Assembly (NCBI RefSeq): GCF_002155145.1
Contig: NZ_CP021323.1
Span: 1,984,001-2,048,000 of the forward strand
From: Kushneria konosiri
GTDB lineage: Bacteria > Pseudomonadota > Gammaproteobacteria > Pseudomonadales > Halomonadaceae
Direction: 5' to 3'
DNA length: 64,000 bases
In this document: positions 16,203 through 25,921 of the stretch, in pieces
Layout of the letters: each line of letters begins with the position of its first letter
Position numbering within the stretch: position 1 is the stretch's first letter
The notes under the pieces: generated by a model
The model's input: only the letters and a program-made list of their open reading frames with translations
What the model was told of the DNA's origin: nothing
Databases searched by the model: none
Made by a program: the position numbers and the translations under genes

Positions 16203-17912
16203 TCACTTGCTCTCGGGCGCGTCACCGGTAAACCATTGCGCCTTGAGCGTCTGGCGCAGCGCCTTTTTACTGATCTTGCCTACTCCGGTCTGGGGGAAGG
16301 CCTCAAGAAACTCAAAGCGTTCGGGCACCTTGTAATGGGCAAGGCCACGGTCACGCAGAAATCGTGCCAGCACCATCGGCTTTGGCGTCTCGCCGCGGGG
16401 TACGACAAAGGCACAGACGCGTTCGCCCAGATAGGGGTCCGGCATGGCCACCACGGCCACGTCATGGACGCTGTCATGGGCCAGTAGCTGGTTTTCGACT
16501 TCCTCGGCGGCGACCTTCTCGCCGCCGCGGTTGATCTGATCCTTGTCACGTCCTTCGACAATCAAATAGCCATCAGGTGTCCTCTGGACGCGATCGCCGG
16601 TGCGATAAAAGCCCTCTTTGGTGAAGGCGCGCTGGTTGTGCGCGTCTTCAGGCTCATCGCCTTCGGCCGGCGCCACAAAATAGCCCGGAATGGTATAGGG
16701 CCCGCGCGTGATCAGATGGCCCACGCCGCCCGGCGGAATCGGCTGATCGTCGTCATCGACCACCAGTACCTCATCAAGGGCCGACATCGGCTGACCCTGA
16801 GTGGTGTTGATCAGCTCGATCGGATCATCAAGGCCGGTGTAGTTGACCAGCCCTTCTGCCATGCCAAAGACCTGCTGCAGTCGACAGCCCAGCGTTGGTG
16901 CCACCCGGCGCGCCGCCTCGCTGACCAGCTTTGCCCCGCCGACCTGCAGAATGTCCAGACTCGACAGGTCTGCCTGAGCATGGGGGGCGCTATCCAGCCA
17001 CAGCATGGCCAGCGGCGGCACCAGCGAGGTCATGGTGACCCACTCGCGCTCGATCAGGGCAAAGCACTCATCCGGACTGGGACGCGGGGCGATGACCAGA
17101 CGTCCGCCGCCGAGCAGTACGCCGAGAAAGCCCGGCGAACTCATGGGGAAATTGTGCGCGATCGGCAGTGCGACCAGATAGACCGTGTCACTCGTGACGG
17201 CGCAGGCGCGATTGCTCTCGCGCAGGCTGTAGTGATAGTCGTCATGGCGGCGAGGAATCAGTTTGGGGACGCCGGTGGTGCCGCCGGAGAGCTGGAAAAA
17301 GGCCAGGTCATGGGCGCTCGGAACATCCGCGACCGGCTCGCCCTCGTGGTCCAGCAGGCGGTCAAACGCGGTAAATTCCTCGGCTTCGCCGCAGACAATG
17401 ATCTGTTCGAGCGTGGGGACGGTCTCGCGCACCTCGCGGGCCATGGTGCGATAGTCAAAACCGCCGTCGCGGTCACAGATCAAAAGCGCTCTTGCCGTGG
17501 CGGCGCGACAGAAGTGCTCGATTTCAAAGCGGCGATGCGCCGGCAGGGCAAAGACCGGCAGCGCGCCCAGTCGGAACAGCGCGAAGCAGGCCACCACGAA
17601 TTCGTGACGGTTGGGCAACTGAATGACGACCCGGTCGCCGCGCTCAATGCCTGCCCGGCGCAGGCCGCGGGCAAAGGCATCGACACGCCGGTCGAGTTCG
17701 GCATAGCTCAGGCGCAGATCGCCTTCGACCAGCGCCTCGCGTGGGCCGTGCTCAGCGGCCAGACGGCGCAGCATGGCGCCGAAGGTTTCATCGATCCAGC
17801 AGCCCTGCTCGCGATACAGGCGCTGGCGTTCAAGCGGATAGTCCGGGCAGCGCGCGATGATGTCGTCAAGCGAGGCGCGTCGGGACGGCGCCGATGTGGA
17901 AGTCGTGGTCAT
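16203..17912 (-). CDS. entE: 2,3-dihydroxybenzoate-AMP ligase
   Basis: 569 aa stand-alone adenylation enzyme, slightly longer than EntE. Core motifs in order: [26 protein letters not shown] (P-loop, about residues 195-211), [30 protein letters not shown] and the catalytic Lys in [13 protein letters not shown]. It activates DHB as the adenylate and loads it onto the carrier domain of EntB. The carrier-loading role is known for EntE/DhbE; the aryl preference here follows from context. It starts 2 nt after the entC stop codon. Confidence 0.93.
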   Translation of the reverse strand: MTTTSTSAPSRRASLDDIIARCPDYPLERQRLYREQGCWIDETFGAMLRRLAAEHGPREALVEGDLRLSYAELDRRVDAFARGLRRAGIERGDRVVIQLPNRHEFVVACFALFRLGALPVFALPAHRRFEIEHFCRAATARALLICDRDGGFDYRTMAREVRETVPTLEQIIVCGEAEEFTAFDRLLDHEGEPVADVPSAHDLAFFQLSGGTTGVPKLIPRRHDDYHYSLRESNRACAVTSDTVYLVALPIAHNFPMSSPGFLGVLLGGGRLVIAPRPSPDECFALIEREWVTMTSLVPPLAMLWLDSAPHAQADLSSLDILQVGGAKLVSEAARRVAPTLGCRLQQVFGMAEGLVNYTGLDDPIELINTTQGQPMSALDEVLVVDDDDQPIPPGGVGHLITRGPYTIPGYFVAPAEGDEPEDAHNQRAFTKEGFYRTGDRVQRTPDGYLIVEGRDKDQINRGGEKVAAEEVENQLLAHDSVHDVAVVAMPDPYLGERVCAFVVPRGETPKPMVLARFLRDRGLAHYKVPERFEFLEAFPQTGVGKISKKALRQTLKAQWFTGDAPESK

Positions 17913-17914
17913 GA

Positions 17915-19123
17915 TCAGGCAGTCGTGTTCGGTTTGTCGTCTTCGTAATCAAGGCCCATGGCATCGAGCATGGTTCGCATCTTGGCTGCCGTCTCTTCCA
18001 GTTCGCCTTGCGGGCTGGAGCCTGGCACCACGCCGGCGCCGGCAAACACTCGCACGTGATCGGGGGCCAGCTCGGCGCAGCGTATGGTAATGGCCCACTC
18101 GCCGTCGCCCGTGGCGTCACACCAGCCCACCAGACCCGTGAAATAGCCGCGTTCGAAACCTTCCAGCGCCTCGATGGCCTGATGGGCGTCCTGCCAGGGT
18201 GCGCCGCAGACGGCAGGGGTGGGGTGCAGCGCTGCGGCAACAGCCAGCGACGTCATGCCGGGGTCGGCCAGCTCGCCTTCAAGCGTGGTGGAAAGATGCC
18301 ACATGCGGTCGGTGGCGATCACTTCCGGCCCCTCCGGAACCTCCAGCGTATGGCACAGGGGGCGCAGGGCGGCCACGATGGCTTCTACCACCAGGGCGTG
18401 CTCGCGCAGGTCCTTGTCGGAGACGCGCAGCCCATCGGCGCGGCGCTGGTCTTCCTGCGGGTCACGATGACGCGGGATAGAGCCTGCCAGCGGATTGGCG
18501 ATCACGCGATGGCCTTCTCGGCGAATCAAAAGCTCGGGGCTGGCGCCGACCAGACTTTCGGCTTTACCGGTGGGCAGGGCAAAGTTGTAGCCCTGCGGAT
18601 TGATGCTCACCAGCCGCTTCAAAAGGGCCTGGGCATCGATCGGCGCACCGGTCTGCACGCGCAGTGAGCGGGCCAGCACCACCTTGTTGAGCGCCGTGGT
18701 ATCAAACAGGGTCAGCGCACTCTCCACGGCGTGACAGTAATGCCCGGGTGCCGGCTCGGGGGTGATGCCGAAGGCAGAGGTTTCCAGTGGTGCGCTGACC
18801 AGGGGAACGCCGGACGTGTCGGGCGCCGCGCGCAGCAGTGCTTCAGGCACGAAAAGGCGGGCACTGTCAGCGTGATCAAACGGGATCAGTCCCATGATGA
18901 CCGGGTCGGGATGGCCCTGACGCCGGGCGGTATCAAACAGGGCGCGAGCGGCGTCATCCAGTGTTTGAGGACGGGCATCGGCGGTCTGGCACTCGTGGGC
19001 TGCGCCACGCCCGAGCAGGGTAATGGCCGGCGAGGAGAAAAAGGCGTCACCCGGCCTGAGCCCTTCAAGCAGTCCCCAGGGGGCCTGAGAGAGAGATAAC
19101 CGGGAGGGAAGTGGCTGATTCAC
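17915..19123 (-). CDS. entC: Isochorismate synthase
   Basis: 402 aa chorismate-binding enzyme with [37 protein letters not shown]-type core, [26 protein letters not shown] and the C-terminal [15 protein letters not shown]. It converts chorismate to isochorismate, the committed step of DHB synthesis. The frame is open from a TTG at 19138, but a GTG at 19123 has AGGAG 5 nt upstream, and I prefer it. It is the first gene of the operon entC-entE-entB-SIP-entA and reads from the same Fur-controlled region as the divergent iuc operon. Confidence 0.92.
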   Translation of the reverse strand: MNQPLPSRLSLSQAPWGLLEGLRPGDAFFSSPAITLLGRGAAHECQTADARPQTLDDAARALFDTARRQGHPDPVIMGLIPFDHADSARLFVPEALLRAAPDTSGVPLVSAPLETSAFGITPEPAPGHYCHAVESALTLFDTTALNKVVLARSLRVQTGAPIDAQALLKRLVSINPQGYNFALPTGKAESLVGASPELLIRREGHRVIANPLAGSIPRHRDPQEDQRRADGLRVSDKDLREHALVVEAIVAALRPLCHTLEVPEGPEVIATDRMWHLSTTLEGELADPGMTSLAVAAALHPTPAVCGAPWQDAHQAIEALEGFERGYFTGLVGWCDATGDGEWAITIRCAELAPDHVRVFAGAGVVPGSSPQGELEETAAKMRTMLDAMGLDYEDDKPNTTA

Positions 19124-19204
19124 GTTGACTCCTGACAAGTCGCGTTGTCAGTGGACGGACACCGGAAGGTTTGAATCGGTGCGATAACTGGGAAGCACCA
19201 TAGC

Positions 19205-19234
19205 TCAAATGAGAAGCATTATCAAAATCATTTG
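19205..19234. promoter_or_regulatory. Fur-like box between the divergent DHB and iuc operons
   Basis: Read on the minus strand, 19223-19205 matches 13 of the 19 Fur consensus positions, and a second overlapping half-site extends to 19234 (CAAATGA ... TCATTTG ends). One Fur-bound region could therefore repress both operons, which start 82 nt (entC) and about 121 nt (iucA) away. Confidence 0.78.
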
Positions 19235-19354
19235 TGTTGGCAAATGAGGCGCTTCATTGGGCTCAAAGGCCCGGCGCAGGCTTTTACGGGATCGACTATG
19301 CTTGCTTCCACGCCCGAAGATGCCCGGTCAATATGACCCTGACAGGAGTGCTCG

Positions 19355-21127
19355 ATGCAGGACTTTTCTCGCCGCCCAACGTCCCCCGCCAGCCTCGAGT
19401 GGGCCGATCGGCTGGCGGCGACCAGTTTTTTCAACGCGTTGCTGCGCGAAACCTCGCACTGGTGGCTGGAGGACAACGGCAGTGACGAAACGGCCGTGAT
19501 TCCCCTGACGGCTTCGCGCGATATCAGCCTGCGCCTTCACCTCAAGCATCGAAGCCTCTCGGGACGCTGTCGCATCGAACTGCCGGTGATCAGGGCCCGG
19601 GAAGATGAGCGTCAGGCCATCTCCCTTGAACAGGCCGTCGAAGCGCTGCTTGAAAGCCCCTGGCTGTGTGAGCATCCGCTGGTCGGCCGGCTTGATGAGG
19701 CGCGTCGTGACACCTTTTTCAAAAGTGTCATGGGCAGTCGGGATACCATCGCGGCAGCGCTTGCCGGGCGCGATGATCTCGAGCACCTCGGTCATGGGCC
19801 GCTCGGGTTTCTCGAGGCCGAGCAGGGGCTTTTGGTCGGTCATGATTTCCACCCGGCCCCCAAGTCGCAGGCGCCCTTTAATGCCGAGCAGGCGCGGGAT
19901 CATACCCCGGAGCATCGGGCCTCCTTCGCCCTTGTCTGGTGGGGCGTCTCGCCGGCACGTGCCGCAGGCGACAGCAGCCGTGAGACTGCAGCGGCGGCCA
20001 TGATGCACGACCTTTTGCCCGAAGCGCTGGCCGAGCGTCTGCCGGTGGGCTTCAGCGCCCTGCCGATGCATCCCTGGCAGTCACGCTTTCTTCAAGGGCG
20101 CGACGATGTCGCGGCCATGATCAACGCCGGCGAGCTGATCGTACTGGGCGATGAGGGGGGGCAGCACGTGCGCCGCTGGTATCCAACCTCATCGCATCGC
20201 TCGCTTTACTGCCCGCAGGCAGAATGGATGGTCAAGGGGTCGCTGTCGGCGAAGTTGACCAACTCCCTGCGGGTGCTGCACAGCGATGAGGTCATGCGCG
20301 GGCTGCGACTGGATCGCTGGTGGCCCGACGTTCGTCCTGACATTAGCGAGTACTTTCATCTGATGCAGGAGCCGGCCTGGCTCGGCTTTAAAAATGACGA
20401 CGGCGAGATCGACGAGGCGAGCCTGGCGCTGTTGCGTGAAAACCGTATCCCGTCGCCTGAGGCCACCAGCAATGTGCTGGCCACGCTGACCCAGCCGCTG
20501 GGTGAGCCCGGGCAGACGCTGCTGGCCAATGGCGTTCGACGGCTGGCGGCACGGGAGAGCCTCAGCGAGCGTGACGCCGCGCTTGAGTGGTTTGATGCCT
20601 TCTGCCGGCGGGTATTGTCACCCCTCATCCGTCTGGTGGTCGAAGAGGGCATTGTGCTGCTGGCCCATCAGCAAAACATCGTGGTGCGCCTTGAGGACGA
20701 GCGACCGGTGGGGGTGGACTATCGCGACTGCCAGGGCAGCGGCGTGACGGATCACTTCCTGGCGCGTCATCCTGGTGAGCACGTCAGTCAGGACCATCGC
20801 ATCACGTCGGACATGCTCAAGCGCTATTTTCCCTATTATGTCATCGTCAACTCGACGCTTGCGGTCACGGCGGCCCTGGCCGAGGCAGATCTGATCGAGG
20901 AGGGAGTGCTGGTGTCGCATCTGCGTGATCACCTCACAGCGCTGCGCGAGCGTGCCGGCAGCGGAGATACCACACTGCTTGATCATCTGCTGGACTCGGA
21001 CACGCTGGAGGTCAAAAGCAACTTCTTCTGCTATCTGTCCGGCATCAACGAATCCACGCTGGATGACCCGGCCAGAATCTATCTGGACATGCCCAATCCC
21101 TTGTCGATCCCGTCTGCTGACGACTGA
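19355..21127 (+). CDS. iucA: IucA/IucC family siderophore synthetase, IucA position
   Basis: 590 aa NIS (NRPS-independent siderophore) synthetase. Conserved features are GHDFHPAPKSQAPF (about residues 165-178), LPMHPWQSRF, VKGSLSAKLTNSLR, the ATP-site-like LLAHQQNIVVRLED and VDYRDCQGSG, and a C-terminal NFFCYLSGINES. By position and length it corresponds to IucA, which joins citrate to an N6-acetyl-N6-hydroxylysine. The start follows AGGAG by 8 nt. It is the first gene of a four-gene operon in exactly the E. coli iucABCD order. Motifs do not prove substrate; a citrate amine or hydroxy-acid acceptor other than hydroxylysine is possible. Confidence 0.88.
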   Translation: MQDFSRRPTSPASLEWADRLAATSFFNALLRETSHWWLEDNGSDETAVIPLTASRDISLRLHLKHRSLSGRCRIELPVIRAREDERQAISLEQAVEALLESPWLCEHPLVGRLDEARRDTFFKSVMGSRDTIAAALAGRDDLEHLGHGPLGFLEAEQGLLVGHDFHPAPKSQAPFNAEQARDHTPEHRASFALVWWGVSPARAAGDSSRETAAAAMMHDLLPEALAERLPVGFSALPMHPWQSRFLQGRDDVAAMINAGELIVLGDEGGQHVRRWYPTSSHRSLYCPQAEWMVKGSLSAKLTNSLRVLHSDEVMRGLRLDRWWPDVRPDISEYFHLMQEPAWLGFKNDDGEIDEASLALLRENRIPSPEATSNVLATLTQPLGEPGQTLLANGVRRLAARESLSERDAALEWFDAFCRRVLSPLIRLVVEEGIVLLAHQQNIVVRLEDERPVGVDYRDCQGSGVTDHFLARHPGEHVSQDHRITSDMLKRYFPYYVIVNSTLAVTAALAEADLIEEGVLVSHLRDHLTALRERAGSGDTTLLDHLLDSDTLEVKSNFFCYLSGINESTLDDPARIYLDMPNPLSIPSADD

Positions 21128-21173
21128 GGCCGGCACGTCCTGACCCATGACCCTGATACCGCGAGAAATCACC

Positions 21174-22028
21174 ATGTCCAGCCATGACGACCTGTCTGCC
21201 AGTGAAAGGCTTGCGCCCTCGCAGACACTGACGCTTCTGGAAGCCATCGATCACCACTTCGCGACCCATCCGGCGTGTCGTCTGCTGATCCTTGATGACG
21301 CCTGGCGCGCTGATCCTCACTGGTACCCGCTGTGCCAGGCGCTGGGCGCGCCAAGGGTGCTGCGCGAGAGTTTCTATCAGCGCCCGTGGCACTGGCTTAA
21401 ATCCGACTACGCCGCCCAGCCCTTCGAGATTGAACTGGGTCGACCCTGGCGCCCGGTCAAGCCCCGGGGCGTGGTCTATGAGCGCTTTGATCCGAGGCTC
21501 AGGCAGCGTCTGACCCTGCGTCTCTGTGACGCCGAGCGCGATCTTGATCGTCTGCATCAGTGGATGCACTGCGAGCGGGTCGCGCGCTTCTGGCAGCAGA
21601 ATAAACCGCGTGAGGCGTTTGCCGAGTGGCTGGATCACCGACTGGCCGAGCCGCACCGGCTGTCGCTGATCGGTGAGCTGGACGGCGCGGCATTTGGTTA
21701 TTTCGAACTCTACTGGGCACCTGAAGACGTGCTGGGCGAGTACTACGACTGGCAGGCCTTTGACCGCGGCCTGCACGTACTGGTAGGTGAGGAAAGCTGC
21801 CGCGGTGCGCAGTTCGTGGATGCCTGGCTGACCGGACTTCAGCACTACGCCTATCTGAGCGAGCCGCGCACCGATCGTATCGTGCTGGAGCCGGATGCCG
21901 GCAACGAACGCATCTTTCGCCATCTCGAGCGTCTGGGGCTTTTCAGCCTGCGCGAGTTCGATCTGCCTGACAAGCGCGCCATGCTGGTCATGGGGACCCG
22001 CCATCACTTCTTTGGACAGGTGATGTGA
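21174..22028 (+). CDS. iucB: GNAT acyltransferase of siderophore biosynthesis (IucB-like)
   Basis: 284 aa from the ATG at 21174, which has a weak GAGA upstream; an in-frame ATG at 21147 would add nine residues. The C-terminal half is the 'siderophore biosynthesis' GNAT domain: RDLDRLHQWMHCERVARFWQ, GELDGAAFGYFELYW, DRGLHVLVGEE and RIVLEPDAGNERIFRHLERLG. IucB acetylates N6-hydroxylysine using acetyl-CoA; here the acyl group is not certain. The N-terminal ~100 residues are a degenerate GNAT-like half, as in IucB/RhbD. The next gene begins at the last base of this stop codon. Confidence 0.85.
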   Translation: MSSHDDLSASERLAPSQTLTLLEAIDHHFATHPACRLLILDDAWRADPHWYPLCQALGAPRVLRESFYQRPWHWLKSDYAAQPFEIELGRPWRPVKPRGVVYERFDPRLRQRLTLRLCDAERDLDRLHQWMHCERVARFWQQNKPREAFAEWLDHRLAEPHRLSLIGELDGAAFGYFELYWAPEDVLGEYYDWQAFDRGLHVLVGEESCRGAQFVDAWLTGLQHYAYLSEPRTDRIVLEPDAGNERIFRHLERLGLFSLREFDLPDKRAMLVMGTRHHFFGQVM

Positions 22029-23938
22029 TGTCAGCCGAATCCGGTTCATCGATTCTGCCGTTGATGCTGGCCACCATCGATGCCGAGGAAGCCATCCGAC
22101 GGCACTGGTCGCATGCCAATCGTGCGCTGATCAGCAAGATGATCAGCGAGCTGGCCTACGAGCAGGTGCTGCTGCCCGATCGCGGGCCGGACGGCTGGTG
22201 GCTGGATATCGAGGCGGTCGACTCGGAGGATCGCAGCACGTCGGCCGAAAGTCGGGCCTGTGGGCGCTGGCACTTTCAGGCGCAGACCAACCTGTGGGGG
22301 CAGCTTTTGATCGAGGTCGAGAGCCTGTGCAGCCCGAGCGGGGTGGGTGAGATGCCGGAGGCCGCCGAATTTCTGCTGGCTCTGGCCCCCGGCATGGGCA
22401 TGAGTGATGCTCAGCTGGCCGAGCATCTGGAGGACCTTTACAACACCCTGCGCGGTGACTGCTATCTGATCGAGGTGCATCAGCGTTTGAATGCTGACGA
22501 GGCGATCAGACTTGCCGAGCCACAGCGCCAGGCCGTGCTGGATGGGCATCCCAAGTTCTTGTTCAACAAGGGGCGGCGCGGCTGGGGCGTGCAGTCCCTT
22601 GAGCGTTACGCGCCGGAATACGCCCATCCCTTTCAGGTCGAGTGGCTGATGGTGCGTCGCGCGCGCCTCAAAAGCAGTCGAATGGCCATCGATGAGGCCG
22701 TGCTGCTGGACAGCGTGCTTGATGATGAACAGCGTCGCCTGCTGCTGGCGGCGCGCGATGGCAAGTGTGCGGTGCTGGGCGAGAAGGCCGAGGCGTTTGC
22801 CCTGATGCCGGTGCATCCCTGGCAGTGGGCCCGCATGCTCTCCATGCTGCATGTTGGCGACATCGGGCGCGGCGACATGGTCTGGCTGGGCGCCTTTGGT
22901 GATCGTTTCGTGGCCCAGCAGTCGCTGCGCACGCTGACCAACGCCAGCCGCCCGGGGCAGTATGATCTGAAGCTGCCGATTACCATCATGAACACCTCGA
23001 GCTATCGAGGTATTCCGGGCCAGTACATGCTGGCAGGGCCTGCGGCCTCACAGTGGCTTCAGGCACGTGCCCGTGATGACGAGGAGCTGCGTCGTGCCGG
23101 GCTCGAGATCCTGGCCGAGCCGGCATCTGCCGTGGTCGAGCACGACCAGTATGGCCGGCTTGATGAAGCACCGTATCGCTTTCGCGAACTTTGCGGCGTG
23201 ATCTGGCGCGAAGGGCTGGCACCGCGAATCAACGAGGGTGAGCAGGCGCTTTTGATGTCGGAGTTGATGCAGTGCGACGCCCATGGTCGCGCCTGGCTTG
23301 CCGCCTATATCGAGGCCTCCGGAATCGATCCCGAGCAGTGGCTCTGGCGCATGTTCGAGGCAACCCTGATCCCGATGTATCATCTGATCTGCCGATTCGG
23401 GATCATCATCATTGCCCATGGGCAGAATCTGACCCTGATCCTGCGTGACGGCGTGCCGCACCGACTGGCGCTCAAGGATTTTCAGGGCGATCTGCGCCTG
23501 GTTGATGAGGACTTTCCCGAGGCGCAGGATCTGCCGCAGGAGCTTGTGGACGTGACCGTGCGTCTCCCGCCGGAAAAGCTGATTCATGACCTTCAGACCG
23601 GCCACTTCGTGACGCTTTTGCGTTTCGTGGCGCCTTTGGCCGTGCAGGTCGGCGTCAGCGAGACCCGGTTTTACCGGATTTGTGCGAAAGTGCTTGAGGC
23701 GTATATGGCACGCAACGAGGCGCTTGAGGAGCGCTTTGGCATGTTCAGTCTCTTCAAGCCACGTATCCTGCGTCTGGGGCTTAACCGCTCGAAGTTTTTA
23801 CATGCCAATGACCGTTCGGCGGCGCGCATGCTGCCGGACATGGATCATTTGATCGATAATCCGCTTTATCACTGCCTGAGTGATGATGACCCGCTGCGTC
23901 GCCACGGCGAAGCAGCGCTGTCACGTCAGGGCGCGTAG
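22028..23938 (+). CDS. iucC: IucA/IucC family siderophore synthetase, IucC position
   Basis: 636 aa from the ATG at 22028 (TGATG overlap with the preceding stop; a GTG one codon earlier is possible). It carries GHPKFLFNKGRRGWG, LMPVHPWQWARM, SLRTLTNASRP, KLPITIMNTSSYRGIPGQ and ALKDFQGDLRL. The KLPITIMNTSSYRG stretch is typical of the IucC/AlcC branch, which adds the second amine to a citryl monoamide. At 636 aa it is longer than IucC (about 580), with extra length mostly near the N-terminus (about 60 residues). Translational coupling to iucB is likely. Confidence 0.88.
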   Translation: MSAESGSSILPLMLATIDAEEAIRRHWSHANRALISKMISELAYEQVLLPDRGPDGWWLDIEAVDSEDRSTSAESRACGRWHFQAQTNLWGQLLIEVESLCSPSGVGEMPEAAEFLLALAPGMGMSDAQLAEHLEDLYNTLRGDCYLIEVHQRLNADEAIRLAEPQRQAVLDGHPKFLFNKGRRGWGVQSLERYAPEYAHPFQVEWLMVRRARLKSSRMAIDEAVLLDSVLDDEQRRLLLAARDGKCAVLGEKAEAFALMPVHPWQWARMLSMLHVGDIGRGDMVWLGAFGDRFVAQQSLRTLTNASRPGQYDLKLPITIMNTSSYRGIPGQYMLAGPAASQWLQARARDDEELRRAGLEILAEPASAVVEHDQYGRLDEAPYRFRELCGVIWREGLAPRINEGEQALLMSELMQCDAHGRAWLAAYIEASGIDPEQWLWRMFEATLIPMYHLICRFGIIIIAHGQNLTLILRDGVPHRLALKDFQGDLRLVDEDFPEAQDLPQELVDVTVRLPPEKLIHDLQTGHFVTLLRFVAPLAVQVGVSETRFYRICAKVLEAYMARNEALEERFGMFSLFKPRILRLGLNRSKFLHANDRSAARMLPDMDHLIDNPLYHCLSDDDPLRRHGEAALSRQGA

Positions 23939-23959
23939 CTATCCGAGATACTGTTCACC

Positions 23960-25255
23960 ATGGCTGATACCCCCGAGCTTCTGGATCTGGCCGGCATCGG
24001 TGCCGGTCCTTTCAACCTGAGCATTGCCGCGCTGGCCGATGATCTGCCAGGGCTTTCAACGCGGTTTTTTGATCGGCAAAAGCGCTATGTCTGGCACGAA
24101 GGCATGATGCTGCCGGACACTCATCTGCAGACCGGCTTTCTCAAGGATCTGGTCACGGCGATCAATCCGACCAGTCGCTGGTCGTTTCTCAACTACCTGG
24201 TTGAGCATCGCCGCTTTTATCGCTTTCTGAATGCCGAGCTCTCCACGGTTTCTCGAGCCGAGTTCTCCGACTACCTGCGCTGGGCGGCCGAAGGTCTTGA
24301 TAACGTCTGGCTGGATCACAGCGTGCGTGAAGTCGATCATGACGGGGAGCATTTTCAGCTTCGAACCGATACCCGTACCTTTCGGGCGCGGCATCTGTGT
24401 CTGGGCAGCGGCAAAACGCCCTGGCTGCCGGCGTTTGCGCGCGAGCATCAGAGTGAGCGCTGCCTGCACGCCGAATCGATTGCCTGGCATGCGCGCGATT
24501 TCACCAATCAGCGCGTGGTGATTGTCGGCGGTGGTCAGAGCGGGGCAGATATTTTCATCAACGCCCTGCGGGGGCACTGGGGGCCGCCGAAGTCACTGCA
24601 CTGGCTCTCGCGGCGGCGCAATTTCCAGCCGCTTGATGAGACCGCCTTCACCAACGAATACTTCACGCCCGGCTATACCTCACAGTTCGCAAGGCTTGAG
24701 GATGACGTTCGCCGACGTGAGGTCAACGCCCAGAAATACGCCAGCGACGGGATTACCCCGGCGGCCCTGGCCGAGATCTATCAGACGCTCTATCACCGTT
24801 TTGATGTGATGAACGAGCCACGCTGGGCACATCTGCTGCCTCATCGTGAAGCGGTCGACATGACGCGCGTCGGCAATGGCTTTATGCTTGACGCTCGACA
24901 CGGCATGACCGGCGTGCTGGAGCGATTTGATGCCGACGTGGTCATTTTTGCCACCGGCTTCGAGTCCAGCCTGCCCGAGTGCATGACCCCGCTTATGGAC
25001 CGCATTCAGCGAAACGCCTACGACGAGCCGAGCATGGGAGATCATTTCATGCTCGACTGGCAGGGCAGCGGTGACAGTCGACTCTATGCGGTCAACGCCG
25101 GGCGGACCCGCTACGGGATCGCCGAGCCGCAGCTCTCGCTGATGGCCTGGCGCTCGGCGGTGATTCTCAATCACCTGAGCGGTGAGGCACATTTTGACCT
25201 GGAAGACGATCCCGGCCCGGTGGCATGGTCGCCAATGGGGCGCGAATCATCATAA
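23960..25255 (+). CDS. iucD: L-lysine/L-ornithine N-monooxygenase (IucD-like)
   Basis: 431 aa flavin N-hydroxylase. FAD site GIGAGPFNLSIAAL (residues ~12-25), substrate region MLPDTHLQTGFLKDLVT, NADPH site VVIVGGGQSGADIF, and ATGFE near the C-terminus. IucD hydroxylates the side-chain amine of lysine, the first aerobactin step. No diamine-forming decarboxylase or aminotransferase lies nearby, which favours lysine over diaminopropane as substrate. It is the last gene of the operon, 21 nt after iucC. Confidence 0.9.
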   Translation: MADTPELLDLAGIGAGPFNLSIAALADDLPGLSTRFFDRQKRYVWHEGMMLPDTHLQTGFLKDLVTAINPTSRWSFLNYLVEHRRFYRFLNAELSTVSRAEFSDYLRWAAEGLDNVWLDHSVREVDHDGEHFQLRTDTRTFRARHLCLGSGKTPWLPAFAREHQSERCLHAESIAWHARDFTNQRVVIVGGGQSGADIFINALRGHWGPPKSLHWLSRRRNFQPLDETAFTNEYFTPGYTSQFARLEDDVRRREVNAQKYASDGITPAALAEIYQTLYHRFDVMNEPRWAHLLPHREAVDMTRVGNGFMLDARHGMTGVLERFDADVVIFATGFESSLPECMTPLMDRIQRNAYDEPSMGDHFMLDWQGSGDSRLYAVNAGRTRYGIAEPQLSLMAWRSAVILNHLSGEAHFDLEDDPGPVAWSPMGRESS

Positions 25256-25438
25256 CGGCAAGGTGTTGTTCAGGTGGCCAGGGCACACTGTGTGCCTGCT
25301 CGCTCGTGAACGGCGCACATCAGGGCCGGGTCGCGCGGCGATGAACCAATTCATCGGCGCCGATGTCACAGGCAGGACATGACGGTCAGACAGACCGTGT
25401 CGGACCCCGCACCATCGACCAGACAGGACATGAGGACA

Positions 25439-25921
25439 ATGAACAATCAAGCGTTGCGCAAGCGAGCGATCGTGATGTGGGCAGTGGTGTCACTGCCCAT
25501 CCTGTGGCTTTTTGCCGTGATTACCAGTCCGGCCTTCGGTATTTTCCAGATTGTAAGCTTTGCGCTGCTGCTGGTATCCGCCGCGGCTACCTTCCACGTG
25601 CTGACCGACATTCTCTGGCGTCGCGGCGTGGGTTATAGCCAGAACGGGTTCTGGCAGAGCCTGGATAAATCCCTGCGTCGTGCAGTGGGTGGCTACGTCT
25701 TCTGTGCAGCGGCGGCAGCGCTGTATGCCATCTTCCAGAACCCCTTCATGGCAGCCGTTGCCTTTTTGCTGGCCATCTTTGGTGTCTGGTGGATTCTGAG
25801 CGGGCTGTTACAGGTCATGGAGCAGATGTACGAAGAGGAGCTTCGTTCACGCCGTGAAGCCGGCATCGCTCGTCGCGAGAATGCCGAGGACGCTTCCCGG
25901 CAGGACAACGCTCAGGCCTGA
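25439..25921 (+). CDS. Small inner-membrane protein of unknown function
   Basis: 160 aa from the ATG at 25439, which follows GAGG. Four hydrophobic segments are visible at about residues 12-32, 35-57, 87-103 and 105-125. A charged C-terminal tail rich in Glu and Arg (EEELRSRREAGIARREN) follows. I do not recognise the family. The gene lies between the siderophore operon and fhuF and overlaps fhuF tail-to-tail by 10 nt. A role in iron metabolism is not supported by motif, only by place. Confidence 0.7.
   Translation: MNNQALRKRAIVMWAVVSLPILWLFAVITSPAFGIFQIVSFALLLVSAAATFHVLTDILWRRGVGYSQNGFWQSLDKSLRRAVGGYVFCAAAAALYAIFQNPFMAAVAFLLAIFGVWWILSGLLQVMEQMYEEELRSRREAGIARRENAEDASRQDNAQA

Noticed and set aside
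16638-17948. 436-aa plus-strand frame
   Set aside because: Antisense to entE; no recognised motif.
21045-22049. 334-aa minus-strand frame
   Set aside because: Antisense to iucA/iucB; no recognised motif.
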